A stretch of 64,000 nt of DNA from Pseudomonas sp. sp1636 (GCF_030376615.1 NZ_JARRAB010000021.1:28551-92550); one strand, 5' to 3'; counted from the first letter of the stretch, positions 25,073-34,512 are shown. Translations and numbers: made by a program. The notes: generated by a model from the sequence alone, not told the origin.

Positions 25073-26878
25073 ATGCCTGACTACAAGGCCCCCTTGCGTG
25101 ACATTCGCTTCGTTCGCGACGAACTGCTCGGCTACGAAGCGCATTATCAGAGCCTGCCTGGCTGCCAAGACGCTACCCCGGACATGGTTGACGCCATCCT
25201 CGAAGAGGGCGCCAAGTTCTGTGAGCAGGTATTGGCGCCGCTGAACCGTGTGGGTGACACCGAAGGCTGCACTTGGAGCGAGTCCGGCGTTAAAACCCCG
25301 ACCGGCTTCAAGGAAGCCTACAAGCAGTACGTCGAAGGTGGCTGGCCGAGCCTGGCCCATGACGTCGACCATGGCGGCCAAGGCCTGCCGGAGTCGCTTG
25401 GTCTGGTGGTCAGCGAACTGGTCGGCACCGCCAACTGGTCCTGGGGCATGTACCCCGGCCTGTCCCACGGTGCGATGAACACCATTGCCGAGCACGGCAC
25501 CGCCGAACAGAAGCATGCTTACCTGACCAAGCTGGTTTCCGGCGAGTGGACCGGCACCATGTGCCTGACCGAGCCGCATTGCGGCACCGACCTGGGCATG
25601 TTGCGCACCAAGGCCGAACCGCAGGCCGACGGCAGCTACAAGGTTTCCGGTACCAAGATCTTCATCTCCGCCGGCGAGCACGACATGGCCGATAACATCG
25701 TCCATATCGTCCTGGCCCGCCTGCCCGACGCGCCGCAGGGTACCAAGGGTATCTCGCTGTTCATCGTGCCCAAGTTCCTGCCCGATGCAGAGGGCGCTGC
25801 CGGCACCCGCAATGCCGTGTCCTGTGGCTCGCTCGAGCACAAGATGGGCATCCACGGTAACGCCACTTGCGTGATGAACTTCGACGGCGCTACCGGTTAC
25901 CTGATCGGCCCGGCGAACAAAGGCCTGAACTGCATGTTCACCTTTATGAACACCGCCCGCCTGGGTACCGCGCTGCAAGGCCTGGCCCATGCCGAAATCG
26001 GCTTCCAGGGCGGTCTGAAGTACGCTCGCGAGCGTCTGCAAATGCGTTCTTTGACTGGCCCGAAAGCGCCGGAAAAAGCCGCCGACCCGATCATCGTGCA
26101 CCCTGATGTGCGCCGCATGCTGCTGACCATGAAGGCCTTTGCCGAAGGCAACCGCGCCATGGTCTACTTCACCGCCAAGCAGGTCGACATCGTCAAGTAC
26201 AGCCAGGACGAAGCCGAGAAGAAGCAAGCAGACGCACTGCTGGCTTTCCTCACCCCGATCGCCAAAGCCTTTATGACCGAAGTTGGCTTCGAAGCCGCCA
26301 ACCACGGCGTACAGATCTACGGCGGCCACGGCTTTATCGCCGAGTGGGGCATGGAGCAGAACGTGCGCGACAGCCGCATTTCCATGCTGTACGAAGGCAC
26401 CACCGGCATCCAGGCACTCGACCTGCTCGGCCGTAAAGTGCTGCAGACTCAAGGCGAAGCGCTGAAAGGTTTCACCAAGATCGTGCACAAGTTCTGCCAG
26501 GCCAACGAAGGCAACGACGCGGTTAAAGCGCTGGTCGAGCCGCTGGCCAAGCTGAACAAGGAGTGGGGTGAGCTGACCATGAAGGTCGGTATGGCGGCGA
26601 TGAAAGATCGCGAAGAAGTCGGTGCCGCTTCGGTGGATTACCTGATGTTCTCCGGTTACGTCTGCCTGGCCTACTTCTGGGCCGATATGGCACGCCTGGC
26701 TGCCGAGAAGATCGCCGCCGGTACTGAAGACGAAGCCTTCTACAAGGCCAAGCTGCAGACCGCACGCTTCTACTTCGCGCGCATCCTGCCGCGTACCCGT
26801 GGTCATGTGGAAGCCATGCTGTCCGGCGCTGGCAACCTGATGGACATGCACGAAGACGACTTCGCCCTGGGTTACTAA
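25073..26878 (+). CDS. Acyl-CoA dehydrogenase, long form (copy 1)
   Basis: 601 residues: N-terminal extension PDYKAPLRDIRFVRDELLGY, an acyl-CoA dehydrogenase N and middle domain (MCLTEPHCGTDLGMLRTKA; YKVSGTKIFISAGEHD), FAD-binding C-terminal core with YGGHGFIAEWGMEQNVRD (ending in the stretch before the catalytic Glu, SMLYEGTTGIQALDLLGRK), and the extra C-terminal domain of the about 600-residue class. It oxidises acyl-CoA to enoyl-CoA, the first step of beta-oxidation, in the cytoplasm with electrons to ETF. In PAO1 the homologue is PA0506 as I recall. A PsrA box lies over its promoter. Strong terminator follows. Confidence 0.95.
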   Translation: MPDYKAPLRDIRFVRDELLGYEAHYQSLPGCQDATPDMVDAILEEGAKFCEQVLAPLNRVGDTEGCTWSESGVKTPTGFKEAYKQYVEGGWPSLAHDVDHGGQGLPESLGLVVSELVGTANWSWGMYPGLSHGAMNTIAEHGTAEQKHAYLTKLVSGEWTGTMCLTEPHCGTDLGMLRTKAEPQADGSYKVSGTKIFISAGEHDMADNIVHIVLARLPDAPQGTKGISLFIVPKFLPDAEGAAGTRNAVSCGSLEHKMGIHGNATCVMNFDGATGYLIGPANKGLNCMFTFMNTARLGTALQGLAHAEIGFQGGLKYARERLQMRSLTGPKAPEKAADPIIVHPDVRRMLLTMKAFAEGNRAMVYFTAKQVDIVKYSQDEAEKKQADALLAFLTPIAKAFMTEVGFEAANHGVQIYGGHGFIAEWGMEQNVRDSRISMLYEGTTGIQALDLLGRKVLQTQGEALKGFTKIVHKFCQANEGNDAVKALVEPLAKLNKEWGELTMKVGMAAMKDREEVGAASVDYLMFSGYVCLAYFWADMARLAAEKIAAGTEDEAFYKAKLQTARFYFARILPRTRGHVEAMLSGAGNLMDMHEDDFALGY

Positions 26879-26898
26879 GCCCTCCCGCGATTTCGCCT

Positions 26899-26934
26899 AA
26901 AAAAGCCGCTACCTCTCGGGGTCGCGGCTTTTTT
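26899..26934 (+). terminator. Rho-independent terminator after acyl-CoA dehydrogenase 1
   Basis: Perfect 11-base arms AAAAAAGCCGC / GCGGCTTTTTT (26899-26909, 26924-26934) with T-run. Confidence 0.92.
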
Positions 26935-27163
26935 CGTATGTGGGCAGGGTGGACTTCAGCCCACCGAGGCCCCGATTTAACGCTGCTGGGCTGGAACGGA
27001 AGAACCGATATGCGACAGCTTACATACGCCAGGCGACGGTCTTCCGCCGGTCGCGCAGCCGCCATTTATGACGGCGCATGCGCACGGTTAGGGTCGTTGT
27101 GAGTCAGCCCGCCGCGGCCGTAGCGTAGGGGGATTGACCCGCGCCTGCCGACGGAGGACGAGC

Positions 27164-27316
27164 GTGCCCGAATACAAGGCTCCCCTGCGCGATATGCGCT
27201 TCCCGATCGACGATGTCTTGCCCATCTGGCTGCGGCCGAGCGGTTCGGCCTCTGAGCGGCGCTTGAAGCTTGGCCCAAGCCCGGCAAATGGCGGGCTTGG
27301 GTTATCGGCGGGTTGA
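27164..27316 (+). pseudogene. Fossil N-terminus of a third acyl-CoA dehydrogenase
   Basis: After an intact Shine-Dalgarno GGAGGA and a GTG, the translation reads VPEYKAPLRDMRFPIDDVL, matching the first 19 residues of both neighbours (PDYKAPLRDIRFVRDELL; ADYKAPLRDMRFVLNEVF). After that all similarity is lost, and the frame ends within about 30 codons of unrelated sequence that includes a hairpin at 27274-27301. It is the 5' stub of a deleted middle gene in a three-gene acyl-CoA dehydrogenase row. Confidence 0.85.
27274..27301. repeat. Hairpin CCCAAGCCCG / CGGGCTTGGG
   Basis: Perfect 10-base arms, 8-base loop, no clear T-run. It lies after the dehydrogenase stub and before the next promoter, and may be the old 3' end of the deleted gene. 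Confidence 0.6.
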
Positions 27317-27425
27317 CAAGCAAGTGCAGACTTTTCGGTCACAACACGACCCTATGTGTCTGAAATGTTGCTCGGTTAAACTCCCAAGCCTGATTTAACC
27401 CTGTTGCTCCGTTCGAGGATTTTCC

Positions 27426-29204
27426 ATGGCTGACTATAAAGCTCCCCTGCGCGACATGCGCTTCGTGCTCAACGAAGTGTTTGAAGTTTCCAAGCTGTGG
27501 GCCCAATTGCCGGCCTTGGCCGACGTGGTGGATGAAGACACGGCCAATGCCATTCTCGAAGAAGCCGGCAAGGTCACCGCAGGCGTGGTCGCGCCGCTCA
27601 ACCGCAGCGGCGACGAAGAAGGTTGCAGCTGGAGCAATGGCGCGGTGAAAACCCCGGCCGGCTTTCCAGAAGCCTACAAGACCTACGCCGAAGGCGGCTG
27701 GGTCGGCGTCGGCGGCGACCCGCTGTTCGGCGGCATGGGCATGCCCAAGGTGATCTCGGCGCAAGTGGAAGAGATGGTCAACTCGGCCAACCTGTCGTTC
27801 GGTCTGTATCCGATGCTGACCGCTGGCGCCTGCCTGTCGCTCAACGCCCACGCCAGCGAAGAGCTGAAAGAGCAGTACCTGCCGAATATGTATGCCGGCG
27901 TCTGGGCCGGTTCCATGTGTCTGACCGAGCCGCACGCCGGCACCGACTTAGGCATCATCCGCAGCAAGGCCGAACCCCAGGCCGACGGCAGCTACAAGAT
28001 CAGCGGCACCAAGATCTTCATCACCGGCGGCGAGCACGACCTGACCGAGAACATCATCCATCTGGTGCTGGCCAAGCTGCCCGATGCCCCGGCCGGACCG
28101 AAAGGCATCTCGCTGTTCCTGGTGCCCAAGTTCATGGTCAATGCCGACGGCTCGCTGGGCGAGCACAACGCGCTGTCCTGCGGCTCGATCGAACACAAGA
28201 TGGGGATCAAGGCCTCCAGCACCTGCGTGATGAACTTCGACGGCGCCACCGGCTGGATCGTCGATGCGCCGAACCGCGGTCTGGCGGCGATGTTCACCAT
28301 GATGAACTACGAGCGCCTGGGCGTCGGTGTCCAGGGCCTGGCCACCGGCGAGCGCTCCTACCAGAGCGCCATCGAATACGCCCGCGAACGTCTGCAGAGC
28401 CGCGCGCCGACCGGCCCGCAGGCCCAGGACAAGCTGGCCGACCCGATCATCGTGCATCCCGACGTACGCCGCATGCTGCTGACCATGAAGGCGCTGAACG
28501 AGGGCGGTCGCGCCTTCTCCAGCTACGTCGCCATGCAACTGGACACCGCCAAGTTCAGCGAAGAGCCGACCGTGCGCAAGCGCGCCGAAGAGCTGGTGGC
28601 GCTGCTGACCCCGGTGGCCAAGGCCTTCCTCACCGACATGGGGCTGGAAACCACCATTCATGGCCAGCAGGTGTTCGGCGGCCACGGTTTCATCCGCGAG
28701 TGGGGCCAGGAGCAACTGGTGCGCGACTGCCGCATCACCCAGATCTACGAAGGCACCAACGGCATCCAGGCCCTGGATCTGGTCGGGCGCAAGGTGGTCG
28801 GCAGTGGCGGCGCCTTTTACCAGCACTTCGCCGACGAGATCAAGGCCTTCACCGACTCGGCCGATGCCTCCCTGGCCGAGTTTGTCGAGCCGCTCAAGGC
28901 GGCCATCGCCAACCTCGAACAGATGACCGCCGACCTGTTGCAGCGGGCCAAGGCCAACCCCAATGAAATCGGCGCGGCCTCGGTCGAGTATCTGCAGGTG
29001 TTCGGCTACACCGCCTACGCCTACATGTGGGCGTTGATGGCCCGCACCGCCCTGGCCAAGCAGGCTCAGGACGACTTCTACGCCAGCAAGCTGGGCACCG
29101 CGCGCTTCTACTTTGCGCGCATCCTGCCGCGTATCCACTCGCTGACCGCTTCGGTCAAGGCCGGCAGCGCCAGCCTGTACCTGCTGGATGCTGCGCAGTT
29201 CTAA
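27426..29204 (+). CDS. Acyl-CoA dehydrogenase, long form (copy 2)
   Basis: 592 residues, same architecture as the gene at 25073 and clearly paralogous: ADYKAPLRDMRFVLNEVFEV, MCLTEPHAGTDLGIIRSKA, YKISGTKIFITGGEHDLTEN, FGGHGFIREWGQEQLVRDCR followed by QIYEGTNGIQALDLVGRK. Beta-oxidation enzyme using FAD; chain-length preference probably differs from copy 1 but cannot be read here. I see no PsrA-type box in front of it, so the two copies may be controlled differently. Closed by a terminator at 29222. Confidence 0.95.
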   Translation: MADYKAPLRDMRFVLNEVFEVSKLWAQLPALADVVDEDTANAILEEAGKVTAGVVAPLNRSGDEEGCSWSNGAVKTPAGFPEAYKTYAEGGWVGVGGDPLFGGMGMPKVISAQVEEMVNSANLSFGLYPMLTAGACLSLNAHASEELKEQYLPNMYAGVWAGSMCLTEPHAGTDLGIIRSKAEPQADGSYKISGTKIFITGGEHDLTENIIHLVLAKLPDAPAGPKGISLFLVPKFMVNADGSLGEHNALSCGSIEHKMGIKASSTCVMNFDGATGWIVDAPNRGLAAMFTMMNYERLGVGVQGLATGERSYQSAIEYARERLQSRAPTGPQAQDKLADPIIVHPDVRRMLLTMKALNEGGRAFSSYVAMQLDTAKFSEEPTVRKRAEELVALLTPVAKAFLTDMGLETTIHGQQVFGGHGFIREWGQEQLVRDCRITQIYEGTNGIQALDLVGRKVVGSGGAFYQHFADEIKAFTDSADASLAEFVEPLKAAIANLEQMTADLLQRAKANPNEIGAASVEYLQVFGYTAYAYMWALMARTALAKQAQDDFYASKLGTARFYFARILPRIHSLTASVKAGSASLYLLDAAQF

Positions 29205-29221
29205 GCCGTCCCCGACAACAC

Positions 29222-29253
29222 AAAAGCCCCGGCCAGCGTGCCGGGGCTTTTTT
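29222..29253 (+). terminator. Rho-independent terminator after acyl-CoA dehydrogenase 2
   Basis: AAAAGCCCCGG / CCGGGGCTTTT arms (29222-29232, 29241-29251) with a further TT. Confidence 0.92.
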
Positions 29254-29292
29254 ACATCTATTGGCGATGGGCTGATGGGTATTGGCGATGGG

Positions 29293-30861
29293 CTAGTGGT
29301 TGGCTTCAGTCTTCAGCGGCGGGATGTCGACCGCTCCGGGCGGCGTCGAGCCATTGGCCTGCGGGCGTTCGCGCTGCCATTGCAGGGCGATCAGGGCCAG
29401 GGTCGGGATCCCCAGCAGCGCGGTGATCAGGAAGAACTCGGCATAGCCGAGTTTCTCCACCATTACCCCGGAATAGCCACCGATCAGCCGCGGCAGCAGG
29501 AGCATGATTGAGCTGAGCAGGGCGTATTGGGTGGCCGAGAACTGCAGGTTGGTCAGGCTCGACAGGTAGGCGACGAACGCCGCCGTGGCCAGGCCGGCGC
29601 TGAAGTTGTCGGCGCTGATGGTGACGATCAGCATCTGCAGGTCGGCGCCCATGCCGGCGAGCATGAGGAACAGCAGGTTGGTCGCGGCCGAGGCCAGGCC
29701 GCCGATGAACAGGATCGGCAGGATGCCGAAGCGCACGATCAGCAGCCCGCCGACCCCGGCGCCGAGCAGGGTCATGACCAGGCCGAACAGCTTGCTGACG
29801 CTGGCGATCTGATCCTTGGTAAAGCCCTGGTCGATGTAGAACACGTTGGCCATCACGCCCATCACCGTGTCCGACATGCGGTAGGTGGCGATCAGCCCGA
29901 GCAACAAGAATGCCTGCCAGCGGTAACGCACGATGAAGTCGTTGATCGGGGTCAGTACCGGCGCCAGGCCACGCCGGCCCATGCTCGACAGGCACAGGGT
30001 GGTGAGGATGGTGTAAAGCAGGGCGCGCAGGAAGGCGCGGTCTTCGAGGAGCAGGCCGAACAGGCTGGTTTCGCCCCGTACCAGGCTGGCGAAATCGGTG
30101 TAATAGAATTGGGTGAACATCGCCGGCACCGAGACCAGCAGCACGATCAGCACCAGCACCGAAACGATCTGATGGCTGAAACCGTAGCGCGCCGCGGCCA
30201 ACTGGGTTTGCAGCGGCACGTCCGGTTCGCGCATCCACAGGCTGGTGAGCAGGCCCGGCAACATCAGCAGGGCGAACACCAGGTAGGTGCCGGCCCAGGC
30301 GCTGTGCTGGTAAAGCTGCACGGTAGAACCGAAACCCTCGGCGAAATACAAAGCCCCGGCGGTGGCCAGCAGTGCTGCGACCCGGTAGCCGGCCATGTAG
30401 CTGGCGGCCAGGGCCGCTTGGCGGGTGTCTTCGACGATCTCCAGACGATAGGCGTCGATGGCGATGTCCTGGGTGGCAGAGGCGAAGGCCACCAGCACCG
30501 CCAGGGAGATCAGCCAGGTCAGTTTGGTTTGCGGGTCACACAGCGCCATGCCGGCCAGGCCGACGGCAATCAGCACCTGGGCCAGTACCAGCCAGGAACG
30601 GCGCCGCCCAAGCCTGCCGAGCAGCGGCAGGCGCCACTGGTCGAGCAGGGGCGACCAGACCCATTTGAAGGCATAGGCCAGGCCGATCAGGCTGGCAAAA
30701 CCAATGGTTTCGCGCGCTACCCCAGCCTCGCGCAACCACACCGACAGCGTGGAGAACACCAGCATGTAGGGCAGGCCGGCGGCGAACCCGAGGAGCAACA
30801 GCACCAGTGTGGCGGGGCTGGAATAGGCGGCGAGGGCTTCGCGCCAGCTTTTACGGGGCAT
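29293..30861 (-). CDS. AmpG-family MFS transporter
   Basis: 522 residues, 12-14 hydrophobic segments. The start LVLLLLGFAAGLPYMLVFST, IGFASLIGLAYAFKWVWSPLLDQ and SATQDIAIDAYRLE match AmpG-type muropeptide permeases, including the conserved D-x-x-x-D acidic pair in the QDIAIDA helix. AmpG imports GlcNAc-anhydroMurNAc peptides for wall recycling and AmpC beta-lactamase induction. Pseudomonas species carry more than one AmpG-like carrier, so I do not assign the symbol. Leftward, single gene. Confidence 0.85.
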   Translation of the reverse strand: MPRKSWREALAAYSSPATLVLLLLGFAAGLPYMLVFSTLSVWLREAGVARETIGFASLIGLAYAFKWVWSPLLDQWRLPLLGRLGRRRSWLVLAQVLIAVGLAGMALCDPQTKLTWLISLAVLVAFASATQDIAIDAYRLEIVEDTRQAALAASYMAGYRVAALLATAGALYFAEGFGSTVQLYQHSAWAGTYLVFALLMLPGLLTSLWMREPDVPLQTQLAAARYGFSHQIVSVLVLIVLLVSVPAMFTQFYYTDFASLVRGETSLFGLLLEDRAFLRALLYTILTTLCLSSMGRRGLAPVLTPINDFIVRYRWQAFLLLGLIATYRMSDTVMGVMANVFYIDQGFTKDQIASVSKLFGLVMTLLGAGVGGLLIVRFGILPILFIGGLASAATNLLFLMLAGMGADLQMLIVTISADNFSAGLATAAFVAYLSSLTNLQFSATQYALLSSIMLLLPRLIGGYSGVMVEKLGYAEFFLITALLGIPTLALIALQWQRERPQANGSTPPGAVDIPPLKTEANH

Positions 30862-30908
30862 TGAGCGGGTATCTGTCTGCAGGGAGGAAATGGATTAAAG
30901 GGCGCACT

Positions 30909-31301
30909 CTAACCGCTGTGCTCCATCGGGCGCCAGCCGTGCCGTCGGATATCCACCCGGTCATTGAGCACCAGCACACCTTCGGTGCGCAAACGCGCCC
31001 GCTGCTCCGCGCCGGAAACACTGCCCGCCGGCAGGCTCAGGCGACCGCTGGCGGCGATCACCCGATGCCAGGGCAAGGTCGTGCCTGGCGGCAGCTGGCT
31101 GAGGCAGCGCCCTACCCAGCGCGCTGCGCGGCCAAGGCCGGCCAGTTCAGCCAGTTGGCCATAACTGACGACCTTGCCCGCCGGGACTTGCGCCAGCGTC
31201 ATATACAGCGCCTCGCGGCGGGTTTCCTGGCTTGCCGCTGACAGGGGCGAAGCGGCATGCTTGGCGCCCCCGTCCTGACCTGTTGGTTGTCGACCGATCA
31301 T
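30909..31301 (-). CDS. Alkyltransferase-like protein (MGMT fold, no active cysteine)
   Basis: 130 residues. The MGMT DNA-binding domain is clear: VPAGKVVSYGQLAELAGLGRAARWVGRCL, with the flipping arginine in the G-R-A-x-R-x-V/W-G context. The alkyl-acceptor motif PCHRV is PWHRVI here, with Trp in place of Cys, as in ATL proteins. ATLs bind O6-alkylguanine and hand it to nucleotide excision repair. The ATG at 31301 lies on top of the divergent DUF481 start codon; the later ATG at 31202 is possible but would trim a 33-residue, low-similarity N-terminus. Confidence 0.85.
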   Translation of the reverse strand: MIGRQPTGQDGGAKHAASPLSAASQETRREALYMTLAQVPAGKVVSYGQLAELAGLGRAARWVGRCLSQLPPGTTLPWHRVIAASGRLSLPAGSVSGAEQRARLRTEGVLVLNDRVDIRRHGWRPMEHSG

Positions 31302-32313
31302 GCTGCTGCGCATCCTGCTGTTCTCTGCCTTCGTGGGTTTGGCCCTGCCGGTGTCGGCGGACACGGTCTGGCTGAATAATGGTGACCGCCTGAGCGGCGA
31401 CATTCTATTGCTCGACGGCGGCAAGCTGGCGTTGAAAACCCGCTATGCCGGCCAGGTGCTGATCGACTGGAAGGATATCGAGACCTTGCGCTCGGACAAA
31501 CCCCTGTTGCTGCGTCGCCAGGGCCAGGGAGTGGACAGCAAGCACAGCGAACACAGCGAACAGTTGGCCGCGGCCGGCAAAGGTATGGTGCGGGTCATCA
31601 ATGCGACCAGCCAGACCGTGCCGCTGGCCAGCATCACCCGCCTGGTGCCGCCGCGACCCGTGCTGCAGGATCGGCTTTGGGAGGGCAATCTCGACGCCAA
31701 GCTGGACATGGAGCGCAACGAGGATGAATCCGATGAGTGGAAGCTCAAGGGCAACGCCCGGGTCGAACATGGCCGCTGGCGGCATGTCCTGACCGGCGAT
31801 CTGGAACACGAGATCAAGAACGACACTAAGGTCGACGATAACTGGAAGTTGGAGTACGACCTCGATCGCTTCCTCACGGAACACTGGTTCTGGCGCGTCG
31901 GCGGCGAGCAGCAGGAAGACCAGTTCGAGTTCGTCAGGCGCCAGCGTATCGTCGGCAGCGGGCCCGGCTACCGTTTCTGGGATAACGAACTGGGGCGCTT
32001 CGACCTGATCGGCCAGCTCAATCGTATTCACTTCGAAACGACCTCCGGCGATCTGGCATTCGACACCCTTTCCCTGGAGTGGGATTACAAGCGCCTGCTG
32101 TGGGGTACTCGCCTGGAGTTCTATAGCAACGCCGAACTGCAGATCCCCGAAATCGATGAAGTCGACTATGTGCTCGACAGCGAGTTCGGCCTGCGCTACC
32201 GGCTCAACAGCTGGGCCCGCCTGTCGCTGTTGTACGAACTGGATCAAATCCGTGCCCTGGGGCGCACCGCCTCCGAGCGCCATTATCTGCTGGGTGTCGG
32301 GGTCGGTTGGTAG
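31300..32313 (+). CDS. DUF481 outer-membrane-type protein (copy A)
   Basis: 337 residues with signal peptide MLLRILLFSAFVGLALPVSA. The N-terminal part (DTVWLNNGDRLSGDILLLDG) is an SH3-like/DUF481-associated module. The C-terminal part is DUF481: FRVGGEQQEDQF-like WRVGGEQQEDQFEF, SGPGYRFWDNELGRFDL and a last strand ending GVGVGW, typical of a beta-barrel. Putative salt-induced outer-membrane protein family; function unknown. Its start codon overlaps the divergent ATL start. A paralogue follows 129 bases downstream. Confidence 0.8.
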   Translation: MLLRILLFSAFVGLALPVSADTVWLNNGDRLSGDILLLDGGKLALKTRYAGQVLIDWKDIETLRSDKPLLLRRQGQGVDSKHSEHSEQLAAAGKGMVRVINATSQTVPLASITRLVPPRPVLQDRLWEGNLDAKLDMERNEDESDEWKLKGNARVEHGRWRHVLTGDLEHEIKNDTKVDDNWKLEYDLDRFLTEHWFWRVGGEQQEDQFEFVRRQRIVGSGPGYRFWDNELGRFDLIGQLNRIHFETTSGDLAFDTLSLEWDYKRLLWGTRLEFYSNAELQIPEIDEVDYVLDSEFGLRYRLNSWARLSLLYELDQIRALGRTASERHYLLGVGVGW

Positions 32314-32442
32314 GGGCGTGCGGGCATGGCGGCGCTCGCCTGACTTGAACTCCGATTAATTCCGACGGTCAGTTCTTGTTCAGCGCTTGGGCTTGCGCAT
32401 AATGCCCGGCTTTTATCCACTCCGAGCCTTTGCAGTCCTCTT

Positions 32443-33447
32443 ATGATTTCCAGAACCCTGCTATGCCTGGCCCTTTTGGCAGCCGCCAGCCCTCTGCTGG
32501 CCGATACCGTATGGTTGAAAAACGGCGATCGGCTGAGCGGTACGATCAAATTCTTCGAAGGGAAAAAACTGCTCCTGGAAACCGATTACGGCGGCTCGAT
32601 TGCGCTGGACTGGAAGAAAATCGCCACCCTCGAAAGCGACCAGGAACTGCTGATCAAGGAAGGCAAACTTACCGGCGAGCGGGCCAAGGCCCTGTTGGCC
32701 GCCGAGCAGGGCAAGGTCACCCTGGCCAATGGCGAAGGGCCGAGAACCATCGAACTGGCGAGTATCCAGCGGATCATGCAGCCCAAGCCGCTGGTCGAGG
32801 ATTTGACCTGGAAGGGCAATCTCGACGCGGCGCTGGACTACAAGCGCGCCGAAACCGATAGCGATAATTACGACGTCGACCTGAAAACCCAGATGCGCCA
32901 TGGCCTCTGGCGGCACCACGCCGCGGCCGATTACAACCGCGAGTTCCAGGACAGCGTAGTGGCCAGCGATCACTGGGGGGCCGAGTACGCCCTCGACCGC
33001 TTCCTTGATGAGCACTGGTTCTGGCAGGGGCGTCTCGAATACGAGCGCGATCAGATCGAGGACCTGGTTCGTCAGCGTACGCTCGGTACCGGTCCGGGTT
33101 ACCAATTCTGGGATAACGAATTAGGCGCCTTCTCGGTGGCCGGCTTGCTCAACCGCACCGATTACGAATATGCCAATGGTGAGCAGGATAACTTCTATGC
33201 CATGAGCATGAAGTGGGACTACAACCGCTATCTGGTCGGCAAGAGCGTCGAGCTGTTCAGCAGCGGTGAAGTCGGCAAGCCGCTGGCCAATGTCGCCGAT
33301 TACACCCTGGAGGCGGCGCTGGGCCTGCGCTACAAGGTTACCGACTGGGCTTCGCTGAATATGAAGGCCGAGAAAGACCTGGTCAGCGGTTCGCAAGGCG
33401 AACTGGACGAAACCCACTACAGCCTGGGCTTTGGTGTCGGTTGGTAG
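32443..33447 (+). CDS. DUF481 outer-membrane-type protein (copy B)
   Basis: 334 residues, collinear with the gene at 31300: signal peptide MISRTLLCLALLAAASPLLA, DTVWLKNGDRLSGTIKFFEG, a central WKGNLDAALDYKR block, GTGPGYQFWDNELGAFSV and the C-terminal strand FGVGW. Tandem duplication with substantial divergence, so it is old. Likely an outer-membrane beta-barrel of the DUF481 family. It may share the promoter of copy A or use its own; the 129-base gap contains no obvious terminator. Confidence 0.82.
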   Translation: MISRTLLCLALLAAASPLLADTVWLKNGDRLSGTIKFFEGKKLLLETDYGGSIALDWKKIATLESDQELLIKEGKLTGERAKALLAAEQGKVTLANGEGPRTIELASIQRIMQPKPLVEDLTWKGNLDAALDYKRAETDSDNYDVDLKTQMRHGLWRHHAAADYNREFQDSVVASDHWGAEYALDRFLDEHWFWQGRLEYERDQIEDLVRQRTLGTGPGYQFWDNELGAFSVAGLLNRTDYEYANGEQDNFYAMSMKWDYNRYLVGKSVELFSSGEVGKPLANVADYTLEAALGLRYKVTDWASLNMKAEKDLVSGSQGELDETHYSLGFGVGW

Positions 33448-33849
33448 CCATATTCGGCACGTGTCAGCGTGCCATGAAAAAGGCTATGTCTTGGTTATGT
33501 GTTGCAAGCACTCTGCATGGTGCGTTGATGCTGAAGGCTTTGCGCTATCCACCCTGGCAGCACGCGCCTTGTAGCCCGGATGGCCAGCACCGCTGACCCT
33601 GCCTCCACCAGCATGCGCAGCGGAGAAAACCTGCCGGCCCCATGCAGCAGGTACATAGCCAAAAATTTCGGTCATTTGGCTCGCCAAACTCCCTCGTTTT
33701 TGCGCCGCGCGCCTGGTTGCGCTCGCCGGCTGTCGCCCTCGCGACGGCCTTCGCTTTTTTCACCGCCTCGGAGGGCTTTGCGCTGCTGTCGCCTGGCGCG
33801 CGCACCGGCCCAATCGCTGAGGCTGCCGCGCCATGGCGCGACGGCGCTG
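33448..33849. repeat. Intergenic repeat region
   Basis: 402 bases without a gene. The start (33477-33508) reads AAAAAGGCTATGTC then TTATGTGTTGC, nearly the same as the minus-strand motif at 3465-3502. The rest is GC-rich and includes GTAGCCCGGAT, another recurring Pseudomonas intergenic motif. Open frames over it are antisense shadows. Confidence 0.5.
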
Positions 33850-34512
33850 TCAGTCGGCGATCAGTTGTTCAACCAGGCTCGGGTCGTCGATAAAGCGGTT
33901 ACGCGTGCCCTGCAGGCCGCCAATTTTCTCGTTGCGGGCGTTTTCTGCGGCATCCGGAGGATCCATCCGGTGCCACTGCTTGTACATGCGCGCCTGACCG
34001 ACGATGGGCAGGTCGTATTCGATGTGCATGTAGAAGATCGCCCGGGCGATATTGCCCTTGGCCTCGTCACGCGGTTCCAGCAGTTTGGCACTGCTTTTGA
34101 GGTCGCAGTCGATGTCGTCGAACGCGTTCTGCGCGCTGGCGTCCAGCTCAGCGAACTGCGCGTTGCTCCGCGCCAGTTCAACACGGCTCAGCGCCGGATA
34201 GAGATTGTGCAGGTCGGACACCATGTAGGCATAGTGCGGGGTCATAATGCGGCACTGGCGATCGGTGATGCAGCGCAGGGCACTTTTCAACTGCTTATTG
34301 CTATAGATCGGGCTGATGCTGAGTGATCCGCCGGCCCCTCCGCTGGCAAAGGCCTTGGCGCAATACAGGGTAGTGCCGCCGGCCCCATAGAGGTCATGCC
34401 AGAACAATTGTTCGCGGGCTTCATGAGCGGAAATCTGGCTCTGACCGCCGGCCAGGGCAGGAAGGCCGAAACTGGCGGCCAGGTAACCGAGGGCGATAAC
34501 GACTGTGCGCAT
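33850..34512 (-). CDS. endA: Endonuclease I (EndA family), exported
   Basis: 220 residues. Signal peptide MRTVVIALGYLAASFGLPALA. Endonuclease I features: FWHDLYGAGGTTLYC, SDLHNLYPALSRVELARSN (the D-L-H-N-L-x-P signature with the metal-site His), LEPRDEAKGNIARAIFYMHIEY and QWHRMDPPDAAENARNEKIGGLQG with RNRFIDDP. Periplasmic or secreted DNase without base specificity, active on foreign or extracellular DNA. Several cysteines suggest disulfide control. Single leftward gene. Confidence 0.9.
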   Translation of the reverse strand: MRTVVIALGYLAASFGLPALAGGQSQISAHEAREQLFWHDLYGAGGTTLYCAKAFASGGAGGSLSISPIYSNKQLKSALRCITDRQCRIMTPHYAYMVSDLHNLYPALSRVELARSNAQFAELDASAQNAFDDIDCDLKSSAKLLEPRDEAKGNIARAIFYMHIEYDLPIVGQARMYKQWHRMDPPDAAENARNEKIGGLQGTRNRFIDDPSLVEQLIAD

